From NCBI GenBank assembly GCA_937877565.1, contig CALFJB010000095.1, forward strand, positions 1 through 43,912: DNA of 43,912 nt. Reading direction: 5' to 3'. The DNA is from an uncultured Selenomonadales bacterium. Lineage in GTDB: Bacteria > Bacillota > Negativicutes > Selenomonadales > Selenomonadaceae. Below the pieces are notes generated by a model. It worked only from the letters and a program-made list of their open reading frames with translations. It was not told where the DNA came from and searched no databases. Made by a program: the position numbers and the translations under genes. Shown one piece after another: positions 1-8,414 of this stretch (its first letter is position 1; every line of letters begins with the position of its first letter).

Positions 1-34
1 TCACGCGGATAACAATCTTGACAATACGACGCAT
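1..34 (-). CDS. 5' end of an unidentified gene, cut by the window edge
   Basis: An ATG at 34-32 on the minus strand is preceded by a near-perfect ribosome site (AAAGGAGGTG, 50-41). Only eleven codons are inside the window (MRRIVKIVIRV), too few to identify a family. The site and the promoter-like sequence upstream make a real start likely. It lies downstream of the histidine kinase on the same strand, so it could belong to the same transcript or have its own promoter. Confidence 0.5.
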   Translation of the reverse strand, partial: MRRIVKIVIRV

Positions 35-90
35 ACAATCACCTCCTTTCGGAAGTGACGCAACCGCCTACCGTTTAAGGTACTTTGCGA

Positions 91-119
91 AGTATATCAC
101 AGAAATTTTTATTTGTACA
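91..119 (-). promoter_or_regulatory. possible promoter for the gene at the window start
   Basis: On the minus strand TGTACA (119-114) and TATACT (96-91) are 17 bp apart, upstream of the strong ribosome site at 50-41. The -10 is good and the -35 is weak. Confidence 0.35.
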
Positions 120-126
120 GGAAATT

Positions 127-1524
127 TTAAACCGTTGGAATAATCAAAGTAAAAGTTGTACCTTTGCCAATTTCACTTTGTAAAGAAATTTTAATTTCGT
201 GTTTGTCGGCAATCCAATGCGCAATAGTTAAACCTAAGCCGCCGCCTTCCACGTCTTCAACAGTTCCAATTCTGAAAAAGCGTTCAAAAATTTTTTCAAA
301 ATGTTCCTGCGCAATACCAACGCCGTTATCAGCAATGCTCACAAAAATTTTTTCGCCGTCAACTTTTGAAATGACGGTAATTTTTTTGCCGTTCGGACTG
401 TATTTAACCGCGTTATCAAGGATTTTTTCAAGCATTTGTAGAATTAAATCTTCATCGCCAAAAATTGTGGCGTCGTCATTTTGAGTAATTTCAATTTGAT
501 GACTGGACGTGACAATTTGTTTTAATTCTACGGCGCGTTTGACAACATAGGCAAGATTTAAATTTGTTGGATTGAACTTTTGGCGATTCTGATCAGCCCT
601 TGCCATAAATAAAAGATTCTGTATAATTCTGTCCATACTTAGCACTGATTCTGAAATAGAATCTATTGAATCGTCAAAAAGTTTTTTATCGTTAAAGCCG
701 TACATTTTTAAAATATCGGTATTGCCAAAAATCGCAGTGGCGGGATTAATCAGCGCGTGCGACGCGTCTATAACAAATTTCTGTTGCTTGTCAATTCCGT
801 CTTGAATCCTGTCAAGCATATCATTAAAAGTTTTTGCAAGTTCGGTAAGTTCGTCATTTGCCATCGGAATTTCAATACGATCTTTCATTTTGCCAAACGC
901 AATTTCTTTGGCGTGGTCAGTCATAGTTTTAATCGGCTTTAAAATTTTCCTGCTGACAATGTGTCCAACTGCCAATGCAAAAATTATTCCGACGGCGTCA
1001 AGTATCAACAAAATATTTTCCAAGTCGTCAAGTAAAAGTTTCGCTGAAGTTATGGTGCGGAAAAAATATAACGTAACGTGTTCTTTTTCAAAAATATAAT
1101 CGCTTTTTGAACGATAAACCAACGCGCCGCCAATTTCTGCAACTTCCATATCTTTATCAGCGAAAATTGAAGGGTCGTTCAAAATATTTTCTATAAAAAG
1201 TTCATTCGATGGATAATTTTTATCAGTATCAATTAAAATATTTCCCGTGTCGTCGATAACGCGAAGTACGACGCCCGCAACCAACGGCTCACGAATTGAA
1301 TTGGGATCAAACTCGTGTGGATTCTGCGCGAGAGTGTCCATAAGATTTTTAACGCTTTCCATACTGTATTTCAAAGAATTATTGGCGGGGCGATAAAGCG
1401 CGTAGAAAACGCCAAAGTACATAACCACATCAATAATTATCAGCAACAAAATAAAGCACGCGGTATAAGTCAAAGTAATTTTCGTGGAAATTTCGGCATT
1501 GTGATATTTCTGTTTGATATTCAT
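127..1524 (-). CDS. membrane sensor histidine kinase with altered H-box
   Basis: This is a 465-residue two-component sensor kinase. An N-terminal membrane segment (about 18-42), an extracytoplasmic sensor region, a second membrane segment (about 168-190) and a HAMP linker lead to the HisKA domain. The phosphoacceptor is His256, in DASHALINPAT. The usual H-E-L-R-T-P reads H-A-L-I-N-P, so the acidic residue after the His is Ala and the Thr is Asn. The ATPase domain is intact: N-box DNAVKYSPNG, DNGVGIA, FERFF and GGGLGLTIA. The start has a GAGGAG site. It is divergent from trkH with only 37 bp between them, which suggests shared regulation. No response regulator is visible, so the partner and signal are unknown. 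Confidence 0.93.
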   Translation of the reverse strand: MNIKQKYHNAEISTKITLTYTACFILLLIIIDVVMYFGVFYALYRPANNSLKYSMESVKNLMDTLAQNPHEFDPNSIREPLVAGVVLRVIDDTGNILIDTDKNYPSNELFIENILNDPSIFADKDMEVAEIGGALVYRSKSDYIFEKEHVTLYFFRTITSAKLLLDDLENILLILDAVGIIFALAVGHIVSRKILKPIKTMTDHAKEIAFGKMKDRIEIPMANDELTELAKTFNDMLDRIQDGIDKQQKFVIDASHALINPATAIFGNTDILKMYGFNDKKLFDDSIDSISESVLSMDRIIQNLLFMARADQNRQKFNPTNLNLAYVVKRAVELKQIVTSSHQIEITQNDDATIFGDEDLILQMLEKILDNAVKYSPNGKKITVISKVDGEKIFVSIADNGVGIAQEHFEKIFERFFRIGTVEDVEGGGLGLTIAHWIADKHEIKISLQSEIGKGTTFTLIIPTV

Positions 1525-1561
1525 AAAAAAACTCCTCTGCAGTAAATGAACGGAGGTTAAA

Positions 1562-3025
1562 ATGAACCAAAGAATTGTAGCGGGATTGCTCGGCTATTTA
1601 ACACTTTTCACGGGCGCGGCAATGATACCGCCCTTCATACTCGCCGCAGTCACTGAAGAAATTGGAGGTGCGGCGGCTTTTTTATTGTCAATCTTTTTGT
1701 GCGTGGCGGTAACATTTGAATTAGAAAGATTTGGCGGCTTGCAAGGCAAAGATAATATCGGTGTTCGTGACGGAATTGCGATAACCGGCTTAGGTTGGTT
1801 GTTAGTTTCAATTTTGGGAACTGTACCGTATTTGACAGGCGGCTATTTGAATTTAATTGACAGTTTGACAGAATCATTTGCAGGATTTTCTGGAACGGGC
1901 GCAACTGTTTTTAATGATGTTGAAATTTTGCCGCGCAGTATTTTACTTTGGCGGAGTTTGTCAAATTGGGTCGGCGGTTTAGGAATTGTTGTAATTTTTA
2001 TGGCAATTCTTTCGCAGCTCGGACGCGGCGCAATGTTTATTCTTCGCGCAGAAACTACGGGACCAACTAAAGATAGACAAATGCCGCGTATTCGTGACAA
2101 TGCAAAGGCACTTTTCAAAATTTATGTATTTTTAACCGTAATTTGCGCGATTAGTTATTATTTGTGCGGGCTGAATAGTTTTGCGGCAGTCAATCACGCA
2201 ATGACGACCATTGCAACCGGCGGTTACGGAATTTATAACAGTACAGTTGGCGAATACGGCAACGCCTACCTTGAATATTGTATGGCGTTTTTTATGATAA
2301 TTTCAAGCGGCAGTTTTGCAATGTACGCAACGGCTTTAAGGCGCGGCGGCGGAGTGATTCTGCGTAACAGTGAATTTAAAATTTATTTGTGGATAGTTTT
2401 TGTAACAAGTGCGATAATTGCAGCTGATTTATTTTTAGAAATGCAATTTGATATTGAAACGGCGATACGCAATGCTATTTTTCACGTTGCAAGCTTGAGT
2501 TCAACGACGGGATTTGTAGCTTACGATTTTGACACGTACCCGCCATTAAGTAAGGCTTGTTTGATGATGACAATGTTTTTGGGCGGTTGCGCCGGTTCGA
2601 CAGCGGGCGGTTTGAAAGTTGCAAGAATTATTTTGCTGTTTAAATTTATCGGTTCAATCGTAAAGCAGAAGATACACCCGCAAATTTTAAATCCCGTGAA
2701 ATTAAACGGCATAGTAATTGAAGATAGTGTGGTTTACGGCGCGGCAAAATTTTTCTTTGCGGTTGTGATGATGGATATTGTATTTGCGTTTGTGATGATG
2801 TTTGACGGGATTGATTTTGTAGACGCCGTGTCAGTGAGCGTTTCGACAATGGCAAGCGTTGGACCCGGATTTGGAATACAAGGCGCAACAAGCACTTATG
2901 CACTTTTGCCGCCGTTAAGTAAATTATTTGCGTGCATATTTATGTTTTTGAGCAGGTTGGAATTTTTCACGGTGCTTGTACTGTTTACGCCGACATTTTG
3001 GAAAAGTGCGCGGGAAAATTGGTAG
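1562..3025 (+). CDS. trkH: TrkH/KtrB family potassium uptake channel subunit
   Basis: This 487-residue integral membrane protein belongs to the TrkH/TrkG/KtrB family, which moves K+ inward with a cytoplasmic TrkA/KtrA partner. Four pore-loop signatures are visible: FSGTGAT (about 110), ATGGYG (about 217), SSTTGF (about 315) and SVGPGFG (about 435). GGCAGSTAGGLK and the C-terminal SRLEFFTVLVLFTP are also typical. The start has a GGAGG site. No trkA/ktrA is in this window, so the regulatory subunit must be elsewhere. The divergent kinase next door may control it, but that is inference. Confidence 0.93.
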   Translation: MNQRIVAGLLGYLTLFTGAAMIPPFILAAVTEEIGGAAAFLLSIFLCVAVTFELERFGGLQGKDNIGVRDGIAITGLGWLLVSILGTVPYLTGGYLNLIDSLTESFAGFSGTGATVFNDVEILPRSILLWRSLSNWVGGLGIVVIFMAILSQLGRGAMFILRAETTGPTKDRQMPRIRDNAKALFKIYVFLTVICAISYYLCGLNSFAAVNHAMTTIATGGYGIYNSTVGEYGNAYLEYCMAFFMIISSGSFAMYATALRRGGGVILRNSEFKIYLWIVFVTSAIIAADLFLEMQFDIETAIRNAIFHVASLSSTTGFVAYDFDTYPPLSKACLMMTMFLGGCAGSTAGGLKVARIILLFKFIGSIVKQKIHPQILNPVKLNGIVIEDSVVYGAAKFFFAVVMMDIVFAFVMMFDGIDFVDAVSVSVSTMASVGPGFGIQGATSTYALLPPLSKLFACIFMFLSRLEFFTVLVLFTPTFWKSARENW

Positions 3026-3056
3026 TAGTTTTATAGTGGAATAGTGTGATAGTGGG

Positions 3057-3125
3057 GGCGCGTCATCGGTTTTAGGTGTTAGTAACCAACCATTAATTAA
3101 CATTTGTTTGGCGCGTCATCGGTTT
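3057..3125. repeat. 16-bp direct repeat pair after trkH
   Basis: GGCGCGTCATCGGTTT occurs at 3057-3072 and again at 3110-3125. The second copy starts with GGCGCGTCA, which pairs perfectly with TGACGCGCC at 3197-3205 and so forms the left arm of a long stem. The 283-bp gap before the next gene holds only repeats; no gene was seen. Confidence 0.85.
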
Positions 3126-3136
3126 CAGATAGAGCC

Positions 3137-3184
3137 GAGCAAATTCTCCTATTCGTCGCAGTGAGCAAATTCTCCTATTCGTCG
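3137..3184. repeat. tandem pair of a 22-bp repeat
   Basis: GAGCAAATTCTCCTATTCGT plus CG is present at 3137-3158 and 3163-3184, a 26-bp period. The pair lies in the loop between the GGCGCGTCA and TGACGCGCC arms. Confidence 0.85.
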
Positions 3185-3196
3185 AATTTGCAACCC

Positions 3197-3290
3197 TGAC
3201 GCGCCGTTAAAAAGCGTTTCTTGCTAAAGAGCACGCCTTGCTACGCAAGCCGCGCATGGTACTTTCTTTTCGCAACTGAAAGAAAAGTAC
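3197..3290 (+). repeat. composite hairpin repeat, copy 1
   Basis: The right arm TGACGCGCC (3197-3205) is followed by the core at 3217-3259, beginning TTTCTTGCTAAAGAGCACGC and containing the small hairpin CTTGC-TAC-GCAAG. A second imperfect hairpin follows (GTACTTTCTTTT ... AAAGAAAAGTAC, 3259-3290). The core recurs at about 11199-11235 and, inverted, at 26851-26893. The gap is convergent (trkH plus, next gene minus), so it could also act in transcription termination. Confidence 0.8.
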
Positions 3291-3308
3291 ATTTAAAAAT
3301 TAAAAAAA

Positions 3309-3791
3309 TTATTGATAAACATAGTAACGCTGAACAGTGCCAAAACCGTTTTCAACTTGCAAATAATAACGTGATTTGCGGTGGTAGGATTCAACAGGAT
3401 TGCCGCCGCTTTTTTCTGCATATTTTAGAGTATTTGAGGCGTGAGGCGAAGTAAAACCAAATAAAATTTTCAGCGGCAAAACTTTACCTTGACGCGGCAA
3501 AATAGAATCGTCCGCAATATTCAGCGGGTAATATTCACGTCCAACTTTCACTAAAAGCATTGGAGCTTTTCCACGTACAAAAGTACCGGCGGCGGGCATC
3601 GCCAATAAATATTTTCCGTCAGCAAGTGCAATTAGTTTATCGTCTTTGAAATAGCTGATTGAATTTGATGGCGCAATTTCTTTATGAAAACTGGGATCAG
3701 AATTTTTATTCGGCAAAACTACCGCGCAAATTGCCAACATAAAAAAAAACGCCGCCGCCGCAAGGTACGACGTAATTATTTTTGCGTGCAT
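3309..3791 (-). CDS. unknown membrane-anchored or exported protein
   Basis: I do not recognise this 160-residue protein. It starts MHAKIITSYL and has one hydrophobic segment at about residues 8-27, an uncleaved anchor or signal peptide, followed by a soluble extracytoplasmic part with no clear motif. The frame is open further upstream, but this ATG follows the stop of the upstream gene (TAA, one base, ATG), a typical coupled arrangement. There is no strong ribosome site of its own, which fits coupling. It is probably in one operon with nadK and the 90-residue gene. Confidence 0.7.
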   Translation of the reverse strand: MHAKIITSYLAAAAFFFMLAICAVVLPNKNSDPSFHKEIAPSNSISYFKDDKLIALADGKYLLAMPAAGTFVRGKAPMLLVKVGREYYPLNIADDSILPRQGKVLPLKILFGFTSPHASNTLKYAEKSGGNPVESYHRKSRYYLQVENGFGTVQRYYVYQ

Positions 3792-3792
3792 T

Positions 3793-4065
3793 TTAAAAAA
3801 TTCCCATAGGGTTGCTAGCCGAATGTTCGGAAATATCTTTGATAATGACGCGCTCCGGCTTGCCAAGTACCCAACCTAAAATTTTAATTTCGGTATAGGT
3901 TGAAAGTTTTAACTGATTGGTTTCCTGCGGTTTAAAACAAAGTTCCTTGTAATATTCCAACGCTTGATTATATCTAGCAGTAATTTCTTGCGGCGAACGT
4001 TGACGCGGCGGCTTTTTGTATTCTTTGACAACTTCTGTAAGATTATTTGCAGGCATTTCTGACAT
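3793..4065 (-). CDS. small unknown protein downstream of nadK
   Basis: This 90-residue soluble protein starts MSEMPANNL behind an AAGGAGTGA site that overlaps the nadK stop. It is charged and Lys/Pro-rich near the N-terminus (YKKPPRQRS) and has no recognised motif. Its stop is one base from the next start, so nadK, this gene and the membrane-anchored gene form a tight three-gene run. Function unknown. Confidence 0.75.
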   Translation of the reverse strand: MSEMPANNLTEVVKEYKKPPRQRSPQEITARYNQALEYYKELCFKPQETNQLKLSTYTEIKILGWVLGKPERVIIKDISEHSASNPMGIF

Positions 4066-4071
4066 TTTCTG

Positions 4072-4974
4072 TCACTCCTTCCAAAGTTTTGCCTTGAGCA
4101 CGTCATAATAATTTTTATCTGGGAATTTCACAATTTTTGCAACGGCGCGGGATTTTCTAACAACTATATCATCATTCGGCTGAATCTGAAAAATTTCCTG
4201 CCCGTCCAAAGTTACCATTAAATCACGGTTCGCCTCAATTTTTATGCAAATTTCGTCGTCTTCGCTAACAACAAGCGGGCGCATTTGAAAAGTATGGGCG
4301 CAAATTGGCGTTAAAAGCAAGGCGCGGATATTAGGATTTAAAATTGGACCTCCCGCACTTAAAGAATAAGCCGTTGAGCCGGTAGGACTTGAAATTATAA
4401 CGCCGTCCGCCTTGTAACTCATCAAATAGGTATTGTTTACATAAGTACTAAGCTTTAGCATACGTGCGCCGCCGCCTTTTGAAATTACCACGTCGTTAAT
4501 TGCATTGCCCAAAAATCTTTCGCCTAACTCGTTGCGAACATAGCCGCTTAAAAGTAGCCGGTGTTCAACAATGTAATCGCCGACTAAAATTTTTGCAAGC
4601 CTACTTTCCAATTCATTCGGCTCAATATCTGCCAAAAATCCCAACGTCCCCAAATTTATTCCGCAAACAGGAATACCTTGTTCACGAAAACGCCGACAAA
4701 CGCCAAGCAAAGTACCATCGCCGCCAATCGACAACGCCATATCAATATGAACGCGTTCAACGCACGGCAAGCCGTATTCTTCCTTGCGAAATTGCCGCGC
4801 CTCTGTTGCAGGCATCACAAGGCGAACATTTTTATTTTTGTAAAAGTTAAAAATCCTGTCCACAATTTCAATCGAACGCCGCTTGCTTACATTTGGAAAA
4901 ACCGCCAACTGCAACATTCCCGCATCTACGCCAAAAACCGTACCAAATATATTTTGCCTTGCCAAAACTTTCAC
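4072..4974 (-). CDS. nadK: NAD kinase
   Basis: NAD kinase phosphorylates NAD to NADP using ATP or polyphosphate in the cytoplasm. The hallmark GGDGTLL is in IGGDGTLLGVCRRF, followed by GINLGTLGFLADI, NDVVISKGG, SPTGSTAYSLSAGGPI and a C-terminal LDGQE. The longest frame starts at a GTG that overlaps the ribosome site; a TTG at 4965 sits at better spacing from GGAGG, and ATG 4917-4915 (MLQLAVFPNVSK) matches the usual NadK N-terminus. The start is therefore uncertain by up to 19 residues. Confidence 0.93.
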   Translation of the reverse strand: MKVLARQNIFGTVFGVDAGMLQLAVFPNVSKRRSIEIVDRIFNFYKNKNVRLVMPATEARQFRKEEYGLPCVERVHIDMALSIGGDGTLLGVCRRFREQGIPVCGINLGTLGFLADIEPNELESRLAKILVGDYIVEHRLLLSGYVRNELGERFLGNAINDVVISKGGGARMLKLSTYVNNTYLMSYKADGVIISSPTGSTAYSLSAGGPILNPNIRALLLTPICAHTFQMRPLVVSEDDEICIKIEANRDLMVTLDGQEIFQIQPNDDIVVRKSRAVAKIVKFPDKNYYDVLKAKLWKE

Positions 4975-5005
4975 CTCCTCAATTTTTATCTGAAAAATTT
5001 ATTGC

Positions 5006-5034
5006 ATTATACCAAATGAAAAAGTTAAATGCTA
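5006..5034 (-). promoter_or_regulatory. possible nadK promoter
   Basis: A perfect TATAAT is at 5011-5006 on the minus strand, about 30 bp upstream of the nadK ribosome site. The -35 at 17 bp (TAGCAT) is poor. Confidence 0.4.
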
Positions 5035-5089
5035 TAGTTTTTATAAAAAATGAATTTTTAATGAAATTATAAATGTTCTGAAAATTTAG

Positions 5090-5118
5090 TTGACAGTTAA
5101 AAAAAAACGGTGTATTAT
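5090..5118 (+). promoter_or_regulatory. sigma-70 type promoter of gap
   Basis: TTGACA (5090-5095) and TATTAT (5113-5118) are 17 bp apart. The site is 58 bp upstream of the gap start and is the likely promoter of the glycolytic cluster. No operator is obvious. Confidence 0.8.
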
Positions 5119-5175
5119 TACTGCAGTTTTAAGGTTTAAAATTTAAAGTCTTTAAAATATAGGGGGTATTTTTAA

Positions 5176-6204
5176 ATGGCAGTTAAAGTTGCTATCAATG
5201 GTTTTGGTCGTATTGGTCGTCTCGCATTCCGTCAAATGTTCGCAGCTGAAGGTTATGAAGTTGTAGCTATCAACGATTTGACAAGCCCGAAGATGTTGGC
5301 TCACCTTCTCAAATATGATACCGCACAGGGCGGATATTGCGGCAAAATTGGCGAAGGCAAACACACAGTCGAAGCGAAAGAAAATTCAATCGTTGTTGAC
5401 GGCAAAGAAATTATTATCTACGCTGTTAAAGACGCAAAAGAAATTCCGTGGGGCAAACACGATGTAGACGTTGTTCTTGAATGCACAGGTTTCTATACCA
5501 GTAAAGAAAAAGCTTCCGCACACCTCGAAGCAGGCGCGAAGAAAGTCGTTATTTCGGCACCGGCTGGCAATGACCTCCCAACAATCGTTTACAACGTCAA
5601 CCATACAACCCTTACACCTGATGTAAAAGTTCTTTCAGCGGCTTCTTGTACGACCAACTGCTTAGCTCCTATGACGCAAGCTCTTCATAAACTTGCTCCT
5701 ATTCAGAGCGGCATTATGGCAACAATCCACGCCTATACCGGCGATCAAATGATTCTCGATGGTCCACAACGTAAAGGCGATCTCCGCCGCAGCCGTGCAG
5801 GCGCATGCAATATTGTTCCTAACAGCACAGGCGCAGCAAAAGCTATTGGTCTCGTTATTCCTGAACTCAAAGGCAAACTCATTGGCGCGGCTCAACGCGT
5901 TCCTACTCCTACCGGTTCAACAACTCTTCTCTTTGCAGTTGTTAAAGGCGAAGTTACAAAAGAACAAATTAACGACGCTATGAAAGCGGCTTCCAATGAA
6001 TCCTTCGGTTACAATGATGAAGAAATCGTATCCAGCGATATTATCGGTATGAGATACGGTTCACTCTTTGACGCAACTCAAACAATGGTTAGCCCAATCG
6101 GCGATGGCAACACCCTTGTACAAGTTGTATCATGGTACGACAACGAAAACAGCTATACCAGTCAAATGGTTCGCACAATTAAATATTTTGCTGAACTCAA
6201 GTAA
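5176..6204 (+). CDS. gap: glyceraldehyde-3-phosphate dehydrogenase
   Basis: This type I GAPDH of 342 residues converts glyceraldehyde-3-phosphate to 1,3-bisphosphoglycerate with NAD. The Rossmann motif INGFGRIGR opens the protein, and ASCTTNCLAP carries the catalytic Cys158. HAYTGDQ, GAAKAIGLVIPEL, RVPTPTGS and WYDNENSYTSQ are all typical. The site AGGGGG precedes the ATG. It heads the run gap, pgk-tpiA, gpmI. No CggR-type regulator gene lies upstream. Confidence 0.97.
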   Translation: MAVKVAINGFGRIGRLAFRQMFAAEGYEVVAINDLTSPKMLAHLLKYDTAQGGYCGKIGEGKHTVEAKENSIVVDGKEIIIYAVKDAKEIPWGKHDVDVVLECTGFYTSKEKASAHLEAGAKKVVISAPAGNDLPTIVYNVNHTTLTPDVKVLSAASCTTNCLAPMTQALHKLAPIQSGIMATIHAYTGDQMILDGPQRKGDLRRSRAGACNIVPNSTGAAKAIGLVIPELKGKLIGAAQRVPTPTGSTTLLFAVVKGEVTKEQINDAMKAASNESFGYNDEEIVSSDIIGMRYGSLFDATQTMVSPIGDGNTLVQVVSWYDNENSYTSQMVRTIKYFAELK

Positions 6205-6272
6205 TTTTGAAATTTAAAATGCGGCGCAGGTTTTACCCGCCGTTACGAACTGAAAACGATTAAAAAATGTGA

Positions 6273-6307
6273 CGGCTCGGCTCTTCGTCAAATGTTGAGC
6301 CGAGTCG
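6273..6307 (+). terminator. intergenic hairpin between gap and pgk-tpiA
   Basis: CGGCTCGGCTC (6273-6283) pairs with GAGCCGAGTCG (6297-6307) around a 13-base loop. Only a short T-rich stretch follows (TTTCTAGTTT), so it may be a weak terminator or an mRNA-processing structure that sets different levels of gap and pgk. Confidence 0.55.
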
Positions 6308-6349
6308 TTTCTAGTTTAGCGGTAAATTAACATTAGGAGGAAAATTTAA

Positions 6350-8305
6350 GTGGATAAGAAAAGTATTAAAGACCTCAAACTCAACGGTAAAAAAGTATTC
6401 TTGCGCGTAGATTATAACGTTCCTATGGACGAAAAACTGAATATCACCAACACAAAACGTATTGACGCAACACTTGAAACGCTCAAATATTTGCTTGAAC
6501 AAGGCGCGGCTGTAATTATCGGTTGCCATCTCGGCAGACCTACTGAAGCTCGTGAACCGAAATTCTCAACAAAACCTATCGCGGCGAAACTTGCCGAACA
6601 GTACGAAAAAATTGTTGGAAAGAAAATTGAAGTTAAATGGGCTGAAGACTGCATCGGCGAACCGGCAGAAAAAGCAGCGGCTGAACTTCAACCGGGCGAA
6701 GTACTTTTACTTGAAAACCTCCGCTATCACAAAGAAGAAAAGAAAAATAAACCTGCATTTGCTAAAAAACTTGCCTCACTTGCAGATATTGCCGTAAATG
6801 ATGCGTTCGGTATGGCGCACCGCGCTCACGCCTCAAACGTCGGTATTACTCATTTTCTTGAAACTGCCGCAGGTTTCCTTATGGAAAAAGAAATTAACTA
6901 CATTGGCAAAACTCTTGAAAATCCGCAACGTCCGTTTGTCGGAATTATCGGCGGCGCAAAAGTTTCTGATAAAATCGGCGTTATCTCCAATATGATTGAT
7001 AAAGTTGACACAATCATTATTGGCGGCGGTATGGCTCATACTTTCGACAAGGCTAAAGGCTACGAAGTCGGCACCTCACTTTTAGAGGCTGATAAAGTTG
7101 ACTTGGCAAAAGAATTACTTGAAAAAGCCGAAAAGAAAGGCGTTAAAGTCGTCCTTCCTGTCGATTTAGTTGTTGCCAATAAATTTGCGGCTGACGCTGA
7201 ATTTAAAACTGTTCCTGTTGATCAATGTCCTGCTGACTGGATGGGACTTGACAGCGGCGAAAAAACTTCTGAAGAATACGTTAAAGCCCTTGAAGGCGCA
7301 AAAACCATTATTTGGAATGGACCAATGGGCGTATTTGAATTTGATAACTTTGCAAAAGGCACTTTGGCAGTTGCTAAGGCAGTTGCTGACGCTACAGAAA
7401 AAGGCGCAATTTCAATCGTCGGCGGCGGCGATTCAATCGCAGCTTTAAAGAAAACCGGTCTTGACAAAAAAATTTCCCACATTTCAACCGGCGGCGGCGC
7501 AACGCTTGAATATCTCGAAGGTAAAGTTTTACCGGGTATTGATGCTATTGACGGCGTTGGACGCACTCCGATTATTGCCGGTAACTGGAAAATGAACAAC
7601 ACCATTAAAGAAGGTACCGCACTTGTTGACGAATTGATTCCGCTCGTTGCAAATGCAAATTGTCGCGTTGTTGTTGCTCCTACCGCTACCGCGCTTGCCG
7701 CTATTGCAAAAGAAGTTAAAGGCACAAATATTCATGTTGCCGCGCAAAATGTACACTGGGAAGCAAAAGGCGCGTACACCGGCGAAATTTCAACAGGTAT
7801 GCTCAATGAAATTGGCGTTGATTTTGTAATTCTTGGACACAGCGAACGCCGCGACTATTTCGGCGAAACTGATGAAGGCGTAAACAAACGCGCTAAAGCC
7901 GCTTTCAACGCGGGCATTACTCCTATTATTTGCTGCGGCGAATCTTTGGAAATTCGTGAATCCGGCAAATACATTGAACACGTTGTAAATCAAATTAACG
8001 CGGCTCTCGAAGGTTTCAAAGCTAACGAAGTTAAAAAATTGGTTATCGCTTATGAACCTATTTGGGCTATTGGTACAGGCAAAACTGCTACATTTGAACA
8101 AGCTGAAGAAGTTTGCAAGGCTATTCGTGAGGCGGTTGCAGCGAAGTTTGATCAAGAGGCGGCTGACGCAATTCGTATTCAATACGGCGGCAGTGTTAAA
8201 CCTGCAACGATTAAAGACCTTATGAAACAACCGAACGTTGACGGCGCATTAGTTGGCGGAGCATCACTTAAAGCTCCTGACTTTTCGGCGATTGTCAATT
8301 TCTAA
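6350..8305 (+). CDS. pgk-tpiA: fused phosphoglycerate kinase - triosephosphate isomerase
   Basis: One 651-residue frame encodes two consecutive glycolytic enzymes. Residues 1 to about 396 are a full phosphoglycerate kinase (RVDYNVPMD, GCHLGRP, LLENLRYH, NDAFGMAHRAH, IIGGAKVSDKIG, NGPMGVFE, GGGDSIAA, STGGGATLEYLEG). A short linker (GIDAIDGVG) leads to a full triosephosphate isomerase from about residue 405: AGNWKMN with Lys414, LGHSERR with the catalytic His, AYEPIWAIGTGK with the catalytic Glu, and YGGSVKP. The start is GTG behind AGGAGG. There is no stop or frameshift at the junction. The same fusion is known in Thermotoga. Both halves look active. Confidence 0.97.
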   Translation: MDKKSIKDLKLNGKKVFLRVDYNVPMDEKLNITNTKRIDATLETLKYLLEQGAAVIIGCHLGRPTEAREPKFSTKPIAAKLAEQYEKIVGKKIEVKWAEDCIGEPAEKAAAELQPGEVLLLENLRYHKEEKKNKPAFAKKLASLADIAVNDAFGMAHRAHASNVGITHFLETAAGFLMEKEINYIGKTLENPQRPFVGIIGGAKVSDKIGVISNMIDKVDTIIIGGGMAHTFDKAKGYEVGTSLLEADKVDLAKELLEKAEKKGVKVVLPVDLVVANKFAADAEFKTVPVDQCPADWMGLDSGEKTSEEYVKALEGAKTIIWNGPMGVFEFDNFAKGTLAVAKAVADATEKGAISIVGGGDSIAALKKTGLDKKISHISTGGGATLEYLEGKVLPGIDAIDGVGRTPIIAGNWKMNNTIKEGTALVDELIPLVANANCRVVVAPTATALAAIAKEVKGTNIHVAAQNVHWEAKGAYTGEISTGMLNEIGVDFVILGHSERRDYFGETDEGVNKRAKAAFNAGITPIICCGESLEIRESGKYIEHVVNQINAALEGFKANEVKKLVIAYEPIWAIGTGKTATFEQAEEVCKAIREAVAAKFDQEAADAIRIQYGGSVKPATIKDLMKQPNVDGALVGGASLKAPDFSAIVNF

Positions 8306-8337
8306 TCTGTAAATATTTTTGATGTGTAAATAAATTG

Positions 8338-8389
8338 AGCCGTCTGGATAGGGCTGGGTAAATCCTAAAACCTAGAAAGGCGGCTTTTA
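8338..8389 (+). terminator. hairpin between pgk-tpiA and gpmI
   Basis: AGCCGTCT (8338-8345) pairs with AGGCGGCT (8378-8385), followed by TTTTA. The T-run is short, so this may be a leaky terminator. The loop holds two units of the heptamer family (CCTAAAA CCTAGAA, 8364-8377). Confidence 0.45.
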
Positions 8390-8414
8390 CTTAATGCAAA
8401 GGAGAGATACGAAT

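Noticed and set aside
7222..7725. Minus-strand frame of 167 codons in the pgk-tpiA region
   Set aside because: It is antisense to highly conserved enzyme sequence and has no ribosome site.
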